A stretch of DNA of 5,787 nt, taken from the NCBI GenBank assembly GCA_002732995.1, contig NVTS01000010.1:6416-12202 (forward strand), given 5' to 3'. This stretch comes from Marinosulfonomonas sp. (GTDB lineage: Bacteria > Pseudomonadota > Alphaproteobacteria > Rhodobacterales > Rhodobacteraceae). The notes beneath the pieces are model-generated. The model saw only the letters and a list, made by a program, of their open reading frames with translations. It was not told the origin of the DNA and searched no databases. Positions 1 to 5,787 of the stretch are shown piece after piece; the stretch's first letter is position 1; each line of letters opens with the position of its first letter. Both the position numbers and the translations under genes were made by a program.

Positions 1-1196
1 CGCACATATTTGATCGCCGCCGCAGGCAGATCATTCCATGACCGCGCCCCCTCGGTGCTTTGTGACCACCCCGGCATTTCCTCGTAGATCGGCGTGCAAC
101 GGGCCTGTTGATCCGCCGCCGTTGGCAAATAATCCAGCCGCTCCCCGTCCAGCTCATAAGCCACACAGATTTTCAGCGTCTCGAACCCGTCCAGCACGTC
201 CAGCTTGGTAAACGCTATCCCCGAAACACCGGATGTTGCACAGGTTTGGCGCACCAGAACCGCATCAAACCAGCCACAGCGGCGTTTGCGCCCCGTGTTG
301 GTGCCAAATTCACGGCCCCGCTCGCCCAACCGCTGCCCGTCATCATCATCCAGCTCGGCAGGGAACGGCCCTTCGCCAACGCGGGTGGTGTAGGCCTTGA
401 CAATCCCCAGCACAAAATCAATCGCGTTTGGCCCAAGACCAACGCCGGTCGCCGCCTGCCCCGCAATCACATTGGACGAGGTCACATAGGGGTATGTGCC
501 AAAATCAATATCCAGCAGCGCGCCTTGCGCCCCTTCAAATAAAATCCGCTTACCGGCTTTGCGTTTCTCGTTCAAAACCTTCCACACAGGCGCCGCATAT
601 TTCAATATCTTTGGCGCAACCTCGGTCAGTTTCGCCAGCAACGCGGCGCGATCCACCGGCTCCATGCCCAACCCGCGACGCAGCGCATCGTGGTGCATCA
701 AGGCGCGATCCACCCGCAATTCCAGCGTTTTGATATCGCCCAGATCAGCCACCCGAATGGCCCGCCGCCCGACTTTATCCTCATAGGCAGGGCCAATGCC
801 ACGCCCGGTGGTGCCGATTTTGGCAATCGAGTTCTGGTTTTCGCGGGCGCGGTCCAACTCGCCGTGGATCGGCAGGATCAGCGGCGTGTTTTCGGCAATC
901 ATCAGGTTGTCGGGGTTAATCTCGACTCCCTGCGCCCGAATACCCTCGATTTCACCCAGCAAATGCCACGGGTCCAGAACCACGCCGTTGCCGATCACGC
1001 TCAACTTGCCACCGCGCACAATGCCCGACGGCAATGCGGCCAGTTTGAAAACCTCGCCATCAATCACCAGCGTGTGACCGGCGTTATGGCCGCCCTGAAA
1101 GCGCGCGATCACATCGGCGCGTTCCGACAACCAGTCAACGATTTTGCCTTTACCCTCGTCACCCCATTGCGCCCCGACAACAACTACATTGGCCAT
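1..1196 (-). CDS. purA: Adenylosuccinate synthetase PurA, C-terminus cut by the window edge
   Basis: PurA catalyses the GTP-dependent joining of IMP and aspartate to adenylosuccinate, the first committed step from IMP to AMP, in the cytoplasm. The reverse-strand translation starts [18 protein letters not shown]. It shows the catalytic pair Asp13 (in QWGDEGKGK) and His41 (in GGHNAGHT), the signature [14 protein letters not shown], then [20 protein letters not shown], the substrate-binding stretch [12 protein letters not shown] and the guanine-binding KLDVLD. About 398 codons are visible with no interruption. The family is usually about 430 residues, so roughly 30 C-terminal residues lie beyond position 1, and no stop codon is visible. 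The ATG at 1194-1196 is preceded by a GGGG stretch (1204-1207) seven bases upstream, a modest ribosome binding site, and it gives the usual N-terminus. The gene is divergent from the membrane-protein gene to its right. Identification is secure from the motifs. Confidence 0.98.
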   Translation of the reverse strand, partial: MANVVVVGAQWGDEGKGKIVDWLSERADVIARFQGGHNAGHTLVIDGEVFKLAALPSGIVRGGKLSVIGNGVVLDPWHLLGEIEGIRAQGVEINPDNLMIAENTPLILPIHGELDRARENQNSIAKIGTTGRGIGPAYEDKVGRRAIRVADLGDIKTLELRVDRALMHHDALRRGLGMEPVDRAALLAKLTEVAPKILKYAAPVWKVLNEKRKAGKRILFEGAQGALLDIDFGTYPYVTSSNVIAGQAATGVGLGPNAIDFVLGIVKAYTTRVGEGPFPAELDDDDGQRLGERGREFGTNTGRKRRCGWFDAVLVRQTCATSGVSGIAFTKLDVLDGFETLKICVAYELDGERLDYLPTAADQQARCTPIYEEMPGWSQSTEGARSWNDLPAAAIKYV

Positions 1197-1332
1197 TAAG
1201 AATCCCCAGACATCAGTTAAAACCCGTGCCCTTGTAGCCGCACCCGCACCTGCAATGAAACCGAAATATCGCCACAGCACTGGACAGATGCCTAATAAAC
1301 CTGCAATTCTTGCAAAAAACCGAGGGAAGATT
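1197..1332. promoter_or_regulatory. Divergent intergenic region between purA and the DUF6524-like gene
   Basis: This gap must hold the promoters for both outward-reading genes, unless they lie inside coding sequence. No convincing -35/-10 pair is visible on either strand; TAATAA (1292-1297) is a possible plus-strand -10 element, but without a good -35. A small palindrome, TGCAA-ttc-TTGCA (1302-1314), lies just upstream of the plus-strand ribosome binding site GAGGGAAG (1322-1329). It could be an operator or chance. The purA ribosome binding site (GGGG, 1204-1207) is at the other end. Only the gene arrangement is firm; the sites are inference. Confidence 0.4.
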
Positions 1333-1737
1333 ATGGGTTTTTTGATACGCTGGGCATTCGCGTTTGGCCTGCTGGCAGCCACGTTCAATCCGACCAATCC
1401 GACCGAGTGGAATTATGTCCGCTGGTCGCTGGCCAATTACACGTCCGAATTACCGATGACCGTGCTGCTGGGCCTGCTGCTGGTGATCGGGTATATTATC
1501 TATTTGCGCGCTACGCTGCATTCCATCGGCATGCTTGGCATGTTTCTGGTCTCGTCCGTTGTCGCCGCATTGGGCTGGGTTTTATACGATCGCGGGCTGC
1601 TGTCGCTGACCAATTCCAGCGTCAATGTCTGGGTCGGAATTTTCGCCATGTCGGTGGTTCTGGGGATTGGCCTGTCCTGGAGCTTTGTGCGCCGCGCCCT
1701 GTCGGGGCAGGTCGATGTCAGCGAAAGCAGCGAGTAA
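1333..1737 (+). CDS. Small four-helix inner-membrane protein, DUF6524-like
   Basis: Encodes 134 residues of unknown function. The chain is strongly hydrophobic with four likely membrane helices at about residues 4-18, 42-59, 66-85 and 97-119, and a short polar C-terminal tail ending in ESSE. A conserved-looking [14 protein letters not shown] segment follows the first helix. The whole resembles the DUF6524 family of small alphaproteobacterial membrane proteins, an assignment made from memory of the pattern. The ATG at 1333 was chosen because GAGGGAAG (1322-1329) lies just upstream at proper spacing and because the protein then starts directly at helix 1. The frame stays open further upstream to 1144, but those extensions run antisense into purA, are not hydrophobic and lack a ribosome binding site. 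secG follows 77 bp downstream on the same strand. That position suggests, but does not show, a housekeeping envelope role. Confidence 0.85.
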   Translation: MGFLIRWAFAFGLLAATFNPTNPTEWNYVRWSLANYTSELPMTVLLGLLLVIGYIIYLRATLHSIGMLGMFLVSSVVAALGWVLYDRGLLSLTNSSVNVWVGIFAMSVVLGIGLSWSFVRRALSGQVDVSESSE

Positions 1738-1738
1738 A

Positions 1739-1762
1739 GCGCCCTAAAGGGCTTGCGGGCGC
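1739..1762 (+). terminator. G+C-rich hairpin after the DUF6524-like gene, possible terminator
   Basis: GCGCCC (1739-1744) can pair with GGGCGC (1757-1762), a six-base perfect stem. An alternative shorter stem, GCCC-TAAA-GGGC (1741-1752), competes with it. It begins one base after the stop codon. No T-run follows, so it is not a classical intrinsic terminator; it may be a weak terminator, an mRNA 3'-end stabiliser, or chance in G+C-rich DNA. Confidence 0.3.
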
Positions 1763-1781
1763 GACCATCACCCCCTAGATA
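1753..1781 (+). promoter_or_regulatory. Candidate promoter for secG
   Basis: TTGCGG (1753-1758) and TAGATA (1776-1781) are separated by 17 bases and lie 34 bases upstream of the secG start. Each hexamer matches the sigma-70 consensus at only three positions, and the -35 element overlaps the 3' arm region of the preceding hairpin. The spacing is ideal but the match is weak, so this is a guess. Confidence 0.2.
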
Positions 1782-1814
1782 ACATCAAACCTAATCAAAC
1801 GGACCTCACCGCCC

Positions 1815-2174
1815 ATGGAAAATGTCATTCTCGTCGTTCACCTTATTCTGGCCCTTGGCCTGATCGGTGTTGTGTTGTTGCAGCGCTCTGAAGGTGGCGG
1901 CCTGGGCATGGGCGGCGGTGGCGGTGGCGGCGCGATGACAGGCCGTTCGGCGGCATCGGCCCTGACCAAAGTGACGTGGGTGCTGGCGATTGCGTTTATC
2001 TGCACCTCGATTGCAATGACGGTGATCGCGGCAAAAAATTCGGCGGGATCATCGGTTCTGGACCGTATCGTTGATGTGCCGACCACGCAATCTGCACCAA
2101 TTGCCCCGTCTGCCGATGATTTACTGCCGCCAAGTGCGAGCGACACACCGATCACACCTCCACCCGCAGACTGA
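1815..2174 (+). CDS. secG: Sec translocon subunit SecG
   Basis: SecG is the small auxiliary subunit of the SecYEG protein-conducting channel in the inner membrane and assists SecA-driven export. The 119-residue product has the family layout: membrane helix 1 at about residues 2-22 (MENVILVVHLILALGLIGVV), the conserved LLQRSEGGGLG motif at 21-31, a cytoplasmic Gly-rich loop with seven consecutive glycines (33-39) followed by AMTGRSAASALTKVTW, and membrane helix 2 at about 53-72. A tail of roughly 45 residues rich in Pro, Ala, Ser and Asp follows. Such low-complexity tails are common in alphaproteobacterial SecG, whereas E. coli SecG is 110 residues. The ATG at 1815 has only a weak ribosome binding site (GGAC, 1801-1804) but gives the canonical N-terminus. 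The gene lies between the DUF6524-like gene and pyrG. Confidence 0.96.
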   Translation: MENVILVVHLILALGLIGVVLLQRSEGGGLGMGGGGGGGAMTGRSAASALTKVTWVLAIAFICTSIAMTVIAAKNSAGSSVLDRIVDVPTTQSAPIAPSADDLLPPSASDTPITPPPAD

Positions 2175-2179
2175 TGTAT

Positions 2180-2198
2180 TAGCGGGGCTAACCCGCTA
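2180..2198 (+). terminator. Hairpin downstream of secG, possible terminator
   Basis: TAGCGGG (2180-2186) and CCCGCTA (2192-2198) form a seven-base perfect stem with a five-base loop (GCTAA), starting five bases after the secG stop. The only T-rich stretch is a TTTT at 2209-2213, about a dozen bases on, so termination efficiency is uncertain. Its place directly after the stop and before a long pyrG upstream gap supports a transcript end or attenuation point for secG. Confidence 0.5.
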
Positions 2199-2355
2199 CC
2201 ACACATAGGTTTTGCAAATAATCCCACAACATCATGTGGTGGTCTGTTGCCAATTCATTGCGAATCTACTATAGGTCAAATCCCGTGATGGTGTGCATCT
2301 TTTGCTGCAAAACGAGCCTTACAGAACAATGAATTCACGGGGGGACGCCAACCAC
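2199..2355 (+). promoter_or_regulatory. pyrG upstream region with candidate promoter and ribosome binding site
   Basis: This gap before pyrG is relatively A+T rich. TTGCCA (2247-2252) and TATAGG (2270-2275) are 17 bases apart and form the best sigma-70-like pair I can see, though the -10 match is poor; TACTAT (2267-2272) overlaps it at 14-base spacing. A small hairpin CCACA-acatca-TGTGG (2224-2239) lies just upstream of the candidate promoter. The polypurine stretch GGGGGGA (2339-2345) is the likely ribosome binding site, 10 bases before the ATG at 2356. I do not see a recognisable riboswitch, a T-run attenuator, or the C-rich initiation signal of Gram-positive pyrG regulation. Confidence 0.35.
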
Positions 2356-3999
2356 ATGGCACGATATATTTTCATTACTGGTGGTGTTGTTTCCAGCCTC
2401 GGCAAGGGTCTGGCTTCGGCTGCATTGGGGGCATTACTACAGGCACGCGGCTACACGGTTCGGCTGCGCAAACTGGACCCGTATCTGAATGTCGACCCCG
2501 GCACCATGTCGCCGTTTGAGCACGGCGAGGTGTTTGTCACCGACGATGGTGCTGAAACCGATCTGGACCTTGGCCATTACGAGCGCTTCACGGGGGTTTC
2601 GGCCCGCAGCACCGATTCCGTGTCCTCGGGCCGAATCTATTCCACCGTGCTGGAAAAGGAACGTCGCGGCGATTATCTGGGCAAAACCATTCAGGTGATC
2701 CCGCATGTCACCAACGAGATCAAGGATTTCATTTCCATTGGCGAGGACGAGGTTGATTTCATGCTGTGCGAAATCGGCGGCACCGTGGGCGACATCGAAG
2801 CGCTGCCGTTCTTTGAAGCGATCCGGCAGTTTTCCCAAGATAAACCGCGCGGCGAATGCATTTTCATGCACCTGACCCTGATCCCCTATCTGGCCGCAGC
2901 GGGTGAATTGAAGACCAAACCGACACAGCACTCTGTCAAGGAGCTGCGCTCGATCGGTATCGCGCCCGATGTGCTGGTTTGCCGTTCCGAGCATCCGATC
3001 CCCGACAAGGAACGCGCCAAAATCGGCCAGTTCTGTAATGTGCGGATCGAGAATGTGATTGCGGCTTACGATCTGAAATCAATCTACGAGGCGCCGATTG
3101 CCTATCACCGCGAGGGGCTGGACACCGCCGTGCTGAACGCCTTTGGCATCACCGACGCCCCAATGCCCGAAATGTCGCGCTGGGATGATGTGGTGGACCG
3201 GATTTCCAGCACCGAAGGCGAAGTTAAAATCGCCATCGTTGGCAAATACACCCAACTTGGCGATGCCTATAAATCCATCAACGAGGCCCTGACCCATGGC
3301 GGCATGGCCAACCGCGTGAAGGTCAAGGTCGAATGGGTCGATGCCGAGGTTTTTGACACCGAAGACCCCGCCGCCCATCTGGAAGGCTTCGATGCGATCC
3401 TGGTGCCCGGCGGCTTTGGCGAGCGCGGCACCGAGGGTAAAATCAAGGCCGCCGAATTCGCCCGCACCCGCAAGGTGCCCTATCTGGGAATTTGTCTGGG
3501 CATGCAAATGGCGGTGATCGAGGGCGCGCGCAATCTGGCGGGCATTAAGGATGCAGGATCTGAGGAGTTCGATCACGAGGCTGGCGGCAAACGCTTTACC
3601 CCCGTAGTCTACCACCTGAAAGAATGGGTGCAGGGCAACCACAAGATCGCCCGCAAAGTTAACGACGACAAAGGCGGCACCATGCGGCTGGGCGCTTATA
3701 CGGCGCAATTGACTGAAGGGTCCAAGGTGGCCGAGGTTTACGGCACCTCGACCATCGAGGAGCGCCACCGCCACCGTTACGAGGTGGATATGAAATACCG
3801 CGAAGCTCTCGAGGCGCAGGGTATGCTGTTCTCCGGTATCTCGCCCGATGGCCGTTTACCTGAAATCGTGGAGTGGAAGGATCACCCGTGGTTCATCGGC
3901 GTGCAATTCCACCCCGAACTGAAATCAAAACCGTTCGATCCGCACCCGCTGTTTGCCAGCTTTATCAATGCGGCAATTGAATCCTCGCGGCTGGTATAA
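2356..3999 (+). CDS. pyrG: CTP synthase (glutamine-hydrolysing) PyrG
   Basis: PyrG makes CTP from UTP using ATP and the amide nitrogen of glutamine, the last step of pyrimidine nucleotide synthesis, in the cytoplasm as a tetramer. The 547-residue product matches the usual family length (545 in E. coli). The N-terminal amidoligase domain (about 1-270) starts [18 protein letters not shown] with the P-loop Lys17, and carries the Mg-binding Asp71 (LDLGHYERF) and Glu139 ([11 protein letters not shown]). The C-terminal class I glutamine amidotransferase domain (about 290-545) has the oxyanion segment PGGFGERG, the nucleophile Cys380 in GICLGMQ, and His519/Glu521 in FHPEL. All catalytic residues are intact. 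I chose the ATG at 2356 because it gives the canonical N-terminus after a G-rich ribosome binding site; the frame opens upstream at 2293, but those 21 codons do not look like the family. A DUF1330 gene follows after 12 bases. Confidence 0.99.
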   Translation: MARYIFITGGVVSSLGKGLASAALGALLQARGYTVRLRKLDPYLNVDPGTMSPFEHGEVFVTDDGAETDLDLGHYERFTGVSARSTDSVSSGRIYSTVLEKERRGDYLGKTIQVIPHVTNEIKDFISIGEDEVDFMLCEIGGTVGDIEALPFFEAIRQFSQDKPRGECIFMHLTLIPYLAAAGELKTKPTQHSVKELRSIGIAPDVLVCRSEHPIPDKERAKIGQFCNVRIENVIAAYDLKSIYEAPIAYHREGLDTAVLNAFGITDAPMPEMSRWDDVVDRISSTEGEVKIAIVGKYTQLGDAYKSINEALTHGGMANRVKVKVEWVDAEVFDTEDPAAHLEGFDAILVPGGFGERGTEGKIKAAEFARTRKVPYLGICLGMQMAVIEGARNLAGIKDAGSEEFDHEAGGKRFTPVVYHLKEWVQGNHKIARKVNDDKGGTMRLGAYTAQLTEGSKVAEVYGTSTIEERHRHRYEVDMKYREALEAQGMLFSGISPDGRLPEIVEWKDHPWFIGVQFHPELKSKPFDPHPLFASFINAAIESSRLV

Positions 4000-4004
4000 G
4001 GGAG
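3998..4004 (+). promoter_or_regulatory. Strong ribosome binding site for the DUF1330 gene, overlapping the pyrG stop
   Basis: AAGGGAG overlaps the last two bases of the pyrG TAA stop and lies seven bases before the ATG at 4012. It is the best Shine-Dalgarno sequence in the window. It fixes the start of the downstream gene and supports translation from one pyrG-containing message. Confidence 0.8.
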
Positions 4005-4011
4005 CCGTAAA

Positions 4012-4311
4012 ATGGCAAAAGCATATTGGGTTGGTCACGTCATTGTTCACGATGCCGACGGTTATGAAAAATACCGCGCCGCCAATGCGGTGGCCTTTGA
4101 AAAATACGGCGCGAAGTTCCTTGTGCGGGGCGGGGCACAAACCGTGATGGAAGGCCGCAGCCATCCACGCACCGTGGTTCTGGAATTTGCCAATCTGGCA
4201 ACCGCACAGGCCTGTTATGACAGCCCCGAATACCAAGCCGCCAAAGCACTGCGTGATCCGGTTTCGGATGCCGACATGGTGATTGTCGAAGGCTATGAAT
4301 ACCCCGGCTAA
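4012..4311 (+). CDS. DUF1330 family protein, small ferredoxin-like-fold protein
   Basis: Encodes 99 residues with the DUF1330 pattern: an N-terminal strand AKAYWVGHVIVHD, a helix containing the DxxGYEKYRAAN segment (about 15-25), KYGAKFLVRGG (31-41), the central strand RTVVLEF (53-59), the helix segment ACYDSPEYQAAKALR (67-81) and a final strand ADMVIVEGYE (87-96). Members of this family adopt a dimeric alpha/beta-barrel (ferredoxin-like) fold. Their substrate and biochemical role are not established, so no reaction is assigned. No signal peptide or membrane segment is seen, so it is probably cytoplasmic. It starts 12 bases after pyrG behind a strong ribosome binding site, so co-transcription with pyrG is very likely; a role in pyrimidine metabolism would be speculation. 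Two in-frame stop codons in tandem (TAATAA) end it, and a probable terminator follows within about a dozen bases. Confidence 0.93.
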   Translation: MAKAYWVGHVIVHDADGYEKYRAANAVAFEKYGAKFLVRGGAQTVMEGRSHPRTVVLEFANLATAQACYDSPEYQAAKALRDPVSDADMVIVEGYEYPG

Positions 4312-4322
4312 TAACGCGACCT

Positions 4323-4367
4323 AAAATTCTCCAAGAATTTTAACAAGAATTTTTCAAAAATTCTTGG
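4323..4367. terminator. Probable bidirectional terminator with overlapping inverted repeats
   Basis: This A+T-rich gap separates two convergent genes. It contains AAAATTCT (4323-4330), CCAAGAATTTT (4331-4341), CAAGAATTTTT (4344-4354) and AAAAATTCTTGG (4356-4367). The last arm can pair with either middle copy: an 11-base stem with CCAAGAATTTT and a long loop, or an 11-base stem with CAAGAATTTTT and a minimal loop. The first arm can also pair with the second. T-runs lie inside the arms rather than after a G+C stem, so each strand offers A+T-rich hairpins with neighbouring U tracts. The position, 11 bases after one stop codon and three bases from the opposite one, strongly suggests termination for both genes. 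Confidence 0.7.
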
Positions 4368-4370
4368 CCC

Positions 4371-5787
4371 CTAGTAAAACAACTGCATCATCACCATCAG
4401 AACGGTCAGGAATACCACCGTCATTCCGCCTCCAACCCGCACGAAATCGGCCACCTTGTATTTCCCTGGCCCCATAATCAGCGCGTTGACTTGATGGGTC
4501 GGCAACAGGAATGAATTTGACGTCGCCAAGGCCACTGTCAGCGCAAAGATAGCCGGATTGGCGCCGGCCTGAATGGCGATGGAAATCGCCAATGGCACCA
4601 GCAAGACCGTGGCCCCGACATTGGACATCACCAGACTGAACGCCGTGGCCATAATCGCGATCACCAATTGCAATTGCCACGCCTCCACATCCCCCATCAT
4701 GGTTAATATCTGGTCCGCAATCCACGCCGCTGTGCCGGTCGATTCCACCGCACGCCCCAGCGGTATCAGGCTGGCCAACAAAAATACCGTCTTCCAACTG
4801 ACCGCTGCATAAGCCTCTTCTGCGTCCAGAACCCCGCTGATGATAATCCCCAGCGCCCCGACCATCAACGCCACCGACAGGCGCAAATCGGTCAGCAAAA
4901 CCAGCCCCATCGCAATCGCGAAAAAGGTCAGCGCGTGGAGCACCTTGTTGCCGCGCACCTCTTCGTGCGGATACTCGCTTGTTACAATCACATTGGTCGA
5001 GGAGTGGAACCGGTCCAGGCTGGACCAATCTGTAAAGATCAACACCGTGTCCCCCGCCTCGAATATCTTGTTGCGCACATCGTGCCCCTCACGAAACACC
5101 TCTCCGCCGCGCAGAATCGCAAGCGTCGAAATGCCGTGTGCTGCGCGCAGTTTGACGGTCCTTGCGGATTCTCCCACGAGTGTGGAGATTGGCGAAATAA
5201 CAATTTCGGCCAGCCCTGATGATGTTGGTGCCAGCAGCTCGGAAAATGCGTGTAGCTGCGGCCTATGGTCCAGCCCGAAATGGTAGCAAAATTTGTTGAT
5301 GGCTTCGCTTTCGCCAATCATCGCCAAAACATCACCGGCCTGCACTTCAAGGTGCGGGTTTAACCCGCTGGACCCCATGCGCAGTTTTCGCCCTGATGTG
5401 ACAGCAATCGTGCGCACCCCGTGTTCGGTCTCGAAACTATCCAATTCATACCCGATCAACCCGCTGGTTGAGGGCACGTAAATCTCGGCCACCACGTAAT
5501 CTATGCCGTAATCATCGTGAAAGTGCTTTTCTGTTTTCCCGCCCTCATCGCGCAGATCATTGACCTTGGGCAGCAATAGCGGCCCCAGCACGACAAAATA
5601 CAATATCCCCGAAACGACCAGAGCAATCCCAATGGGTGTGACCGCAAACAGCCCGAAAGTTTCTAGTTGCTGATCCGCAGGAAGGGCCTCGTTTGCGTTC
5701 ACAATCAGATCATTCAGCAGGATCAGCGGGCTTGACCCGACCATCGTCATTGTGCCCCCAAGAATAGCGCAAAAACCCATCGGCATC
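4371..5787 (-). CDS. SLC13/DASS-type transporter with two TrkA-C domains, N-terminus outside the window
   Basis: An inner-membrane ion/solute symporter-type protein. About 471 codons are visible and the frame is still open at position 5787, so the true start lies beyond the edge; the family is commonly near 590 residues, implying about 120 missing. Counting from the Met at 5784-5786, residues 1-30 contain the LGGTMTMVGSSPLILLND segment (family LGG...iGTs...N re-entrant motif). A membrane helix lies at about 48-72. Two TrkA-C/RCK_C domains follow at about 98-168 and 192-262, with VVAEIYVPSTSGLIGYEL and LAEIVISPISTLVGESART as their matching beginnings. Multiple membrane helices run from about 282 to the end, with MSNVGATVLLVP (386-397) and TSNSFLLPTHQVNALIMGPG (422-441), equivalents of the DASS substrate/sodium-binding motifs. 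The substrate (sulfate, dicarboxylate or other) cannot be told. It ends in TAG, convergent with the DUF1330 gene. Confidence 0.93.
   Translation of the reverse strand, partial: MPMGFCAILGGTMTMVGSSPLILLNDLIVNANEALPADQQLETFGLFAVTPIGIALVVSGILYFVVLGPLLLPKVNDLRDEGGKTEKHFHDDYGIDYVVAEIYVPSTSGLIGYELDSFETEHGVRTIAVTSGRKLRMGSSGLNPHLEVQAGDVLAMIGESEAINKFCYHFGLDHRPQLHAFSELLAPTSSGLAEIVISPISTLVGESARTVKLRAAHGISTLAILRGGEVFREGHDVRNKIFEAGDTVLIFTDWSSLDRFHSSTNVIVTSEYPHEEVRGNKVLHALTFFAIAMGLVLLTDLRLSVALMVGALGIIISGVLDAEEAYAAVSWKTVFLLASLIPLGRAVESTGTAAWIADQILTMMGDVEAWQLQLVIAIMATAFSLVMSNVGATVLLVPLAISIAIQAGANPAIFALTVALATSNSFLLPTHQVNALIMGPGKYKVADFVRVGGGMTVVFLTVLMVMMQLFY

Noticed and set aside
690..1199. Plus-strand open frame of 169 codons (and others at 108-542 and 428-786) in the left part
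   Set aside because: They are antisense to purA, whose motifs are intact throughout on the minus strand.
1144..1332. Upstream extension of the DUF6524-like gene to an earlier ATG
   Set aside because: The extra residues are non-hydrophobic, partly antisense to purA and lack a ribosome binding site, whereas GAGGGAAG precedes the ATG at 1333.
1838..2227. Minus-strand open frame of 129 codons across secG
   Set aside because: It is antisense to SecG; the proline run merely mirrors the glycine codons of the SecG loop.
2293..2355. Earlier start for pyrG giving 21 extra residues
   Set aside because: CTP synthases normally begin at the M-x-x-Y-I-F-x-T-G-G segment, and the G-rich ribosome binding site is placed for the ATG at 2356.
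2437..2994. Open frame of 185 codons on the minus strand over the 5' half of pyrG
   Set aside because: Antisense shadow of PyrG with no family resemblance.
3079..3774. Long open frame of 231 codons on the minus strand inside pyrG
   Set aside because: It lies entirely antisense to the well-conserved PyrG coding sequence, has no recognisable motif, and its composition is what a G+C-rich gene read backwards gives.
4354..5028. Open frame of 224 codons on the minus strand overlapping the transporter in another frame
   Set aside because: The Gly/Asp/Arg-rich translation is low in information, while the alternative frame on the same strand gives a clear SLC13 transporter with membrane helices.

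Overview
The window looks like ordinary chromosomal core sequence from an alphaproteobacterium, most likely of the Rhodobacteraceae/Roseobacter type. The grounds are the clear alphaproteobacterial character of PurA, SecG and PyrG, a SecG with a Gly-rich loop and a Pro/Ala/Ser tail, a small four-helix membrane protein resembling DUF6524, moderately GC-rich coding sequence with A+T-rich gaps, and an AAGAATTTTT-type terminator. The assignment rests on recalled family patterns, not on a search.

Layout. At the left edge, on the minus strand, lies purA (adenylosuccinate synthetase; C-terminus outside the window). A divergent gap of about 135 bp separates it from a plus-strand series: a 134-residue four-helix membrane protein (DUF6524-like), secG (Sec translocon subunit), pyrG (CTP synthase) and a DUF1330 family protein whose start lies 12 nt after the pyrG stop. 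A short A+T-rich gap with overlapping inverted repeats, a probable bidirectional terminator, then separates the plus-strand genes from a convergent minus-strand gene. That gene encodes an SLC13-type transporter with two TrkA-C (RCK_C) domains in a cytoplasmic loop; its N-terminus lies beyond the right edge.

Functional links. purA and pyrG are both nucleotide biosynthesis genes (IMP to adenylosuccinate for AMP; UTP to CTP) but are on opposite strands and not in one operon. pyrG and the DUF1330 gene are almost certainly co-transcribed. secG and the DUF6524-like gene both encode small inner-membrane proteins, but gaps with hairpins separate them from each other and from pyrG, so each may have its own promoter.

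Every substantial stretch is explained by these six genes and their short gaps. I saw no RNA gene, CRISPR array, insertion sequence or prophage. I did not find a new biological system here; the findings are modest points about non-coding structure and two poorly characterised small genes.
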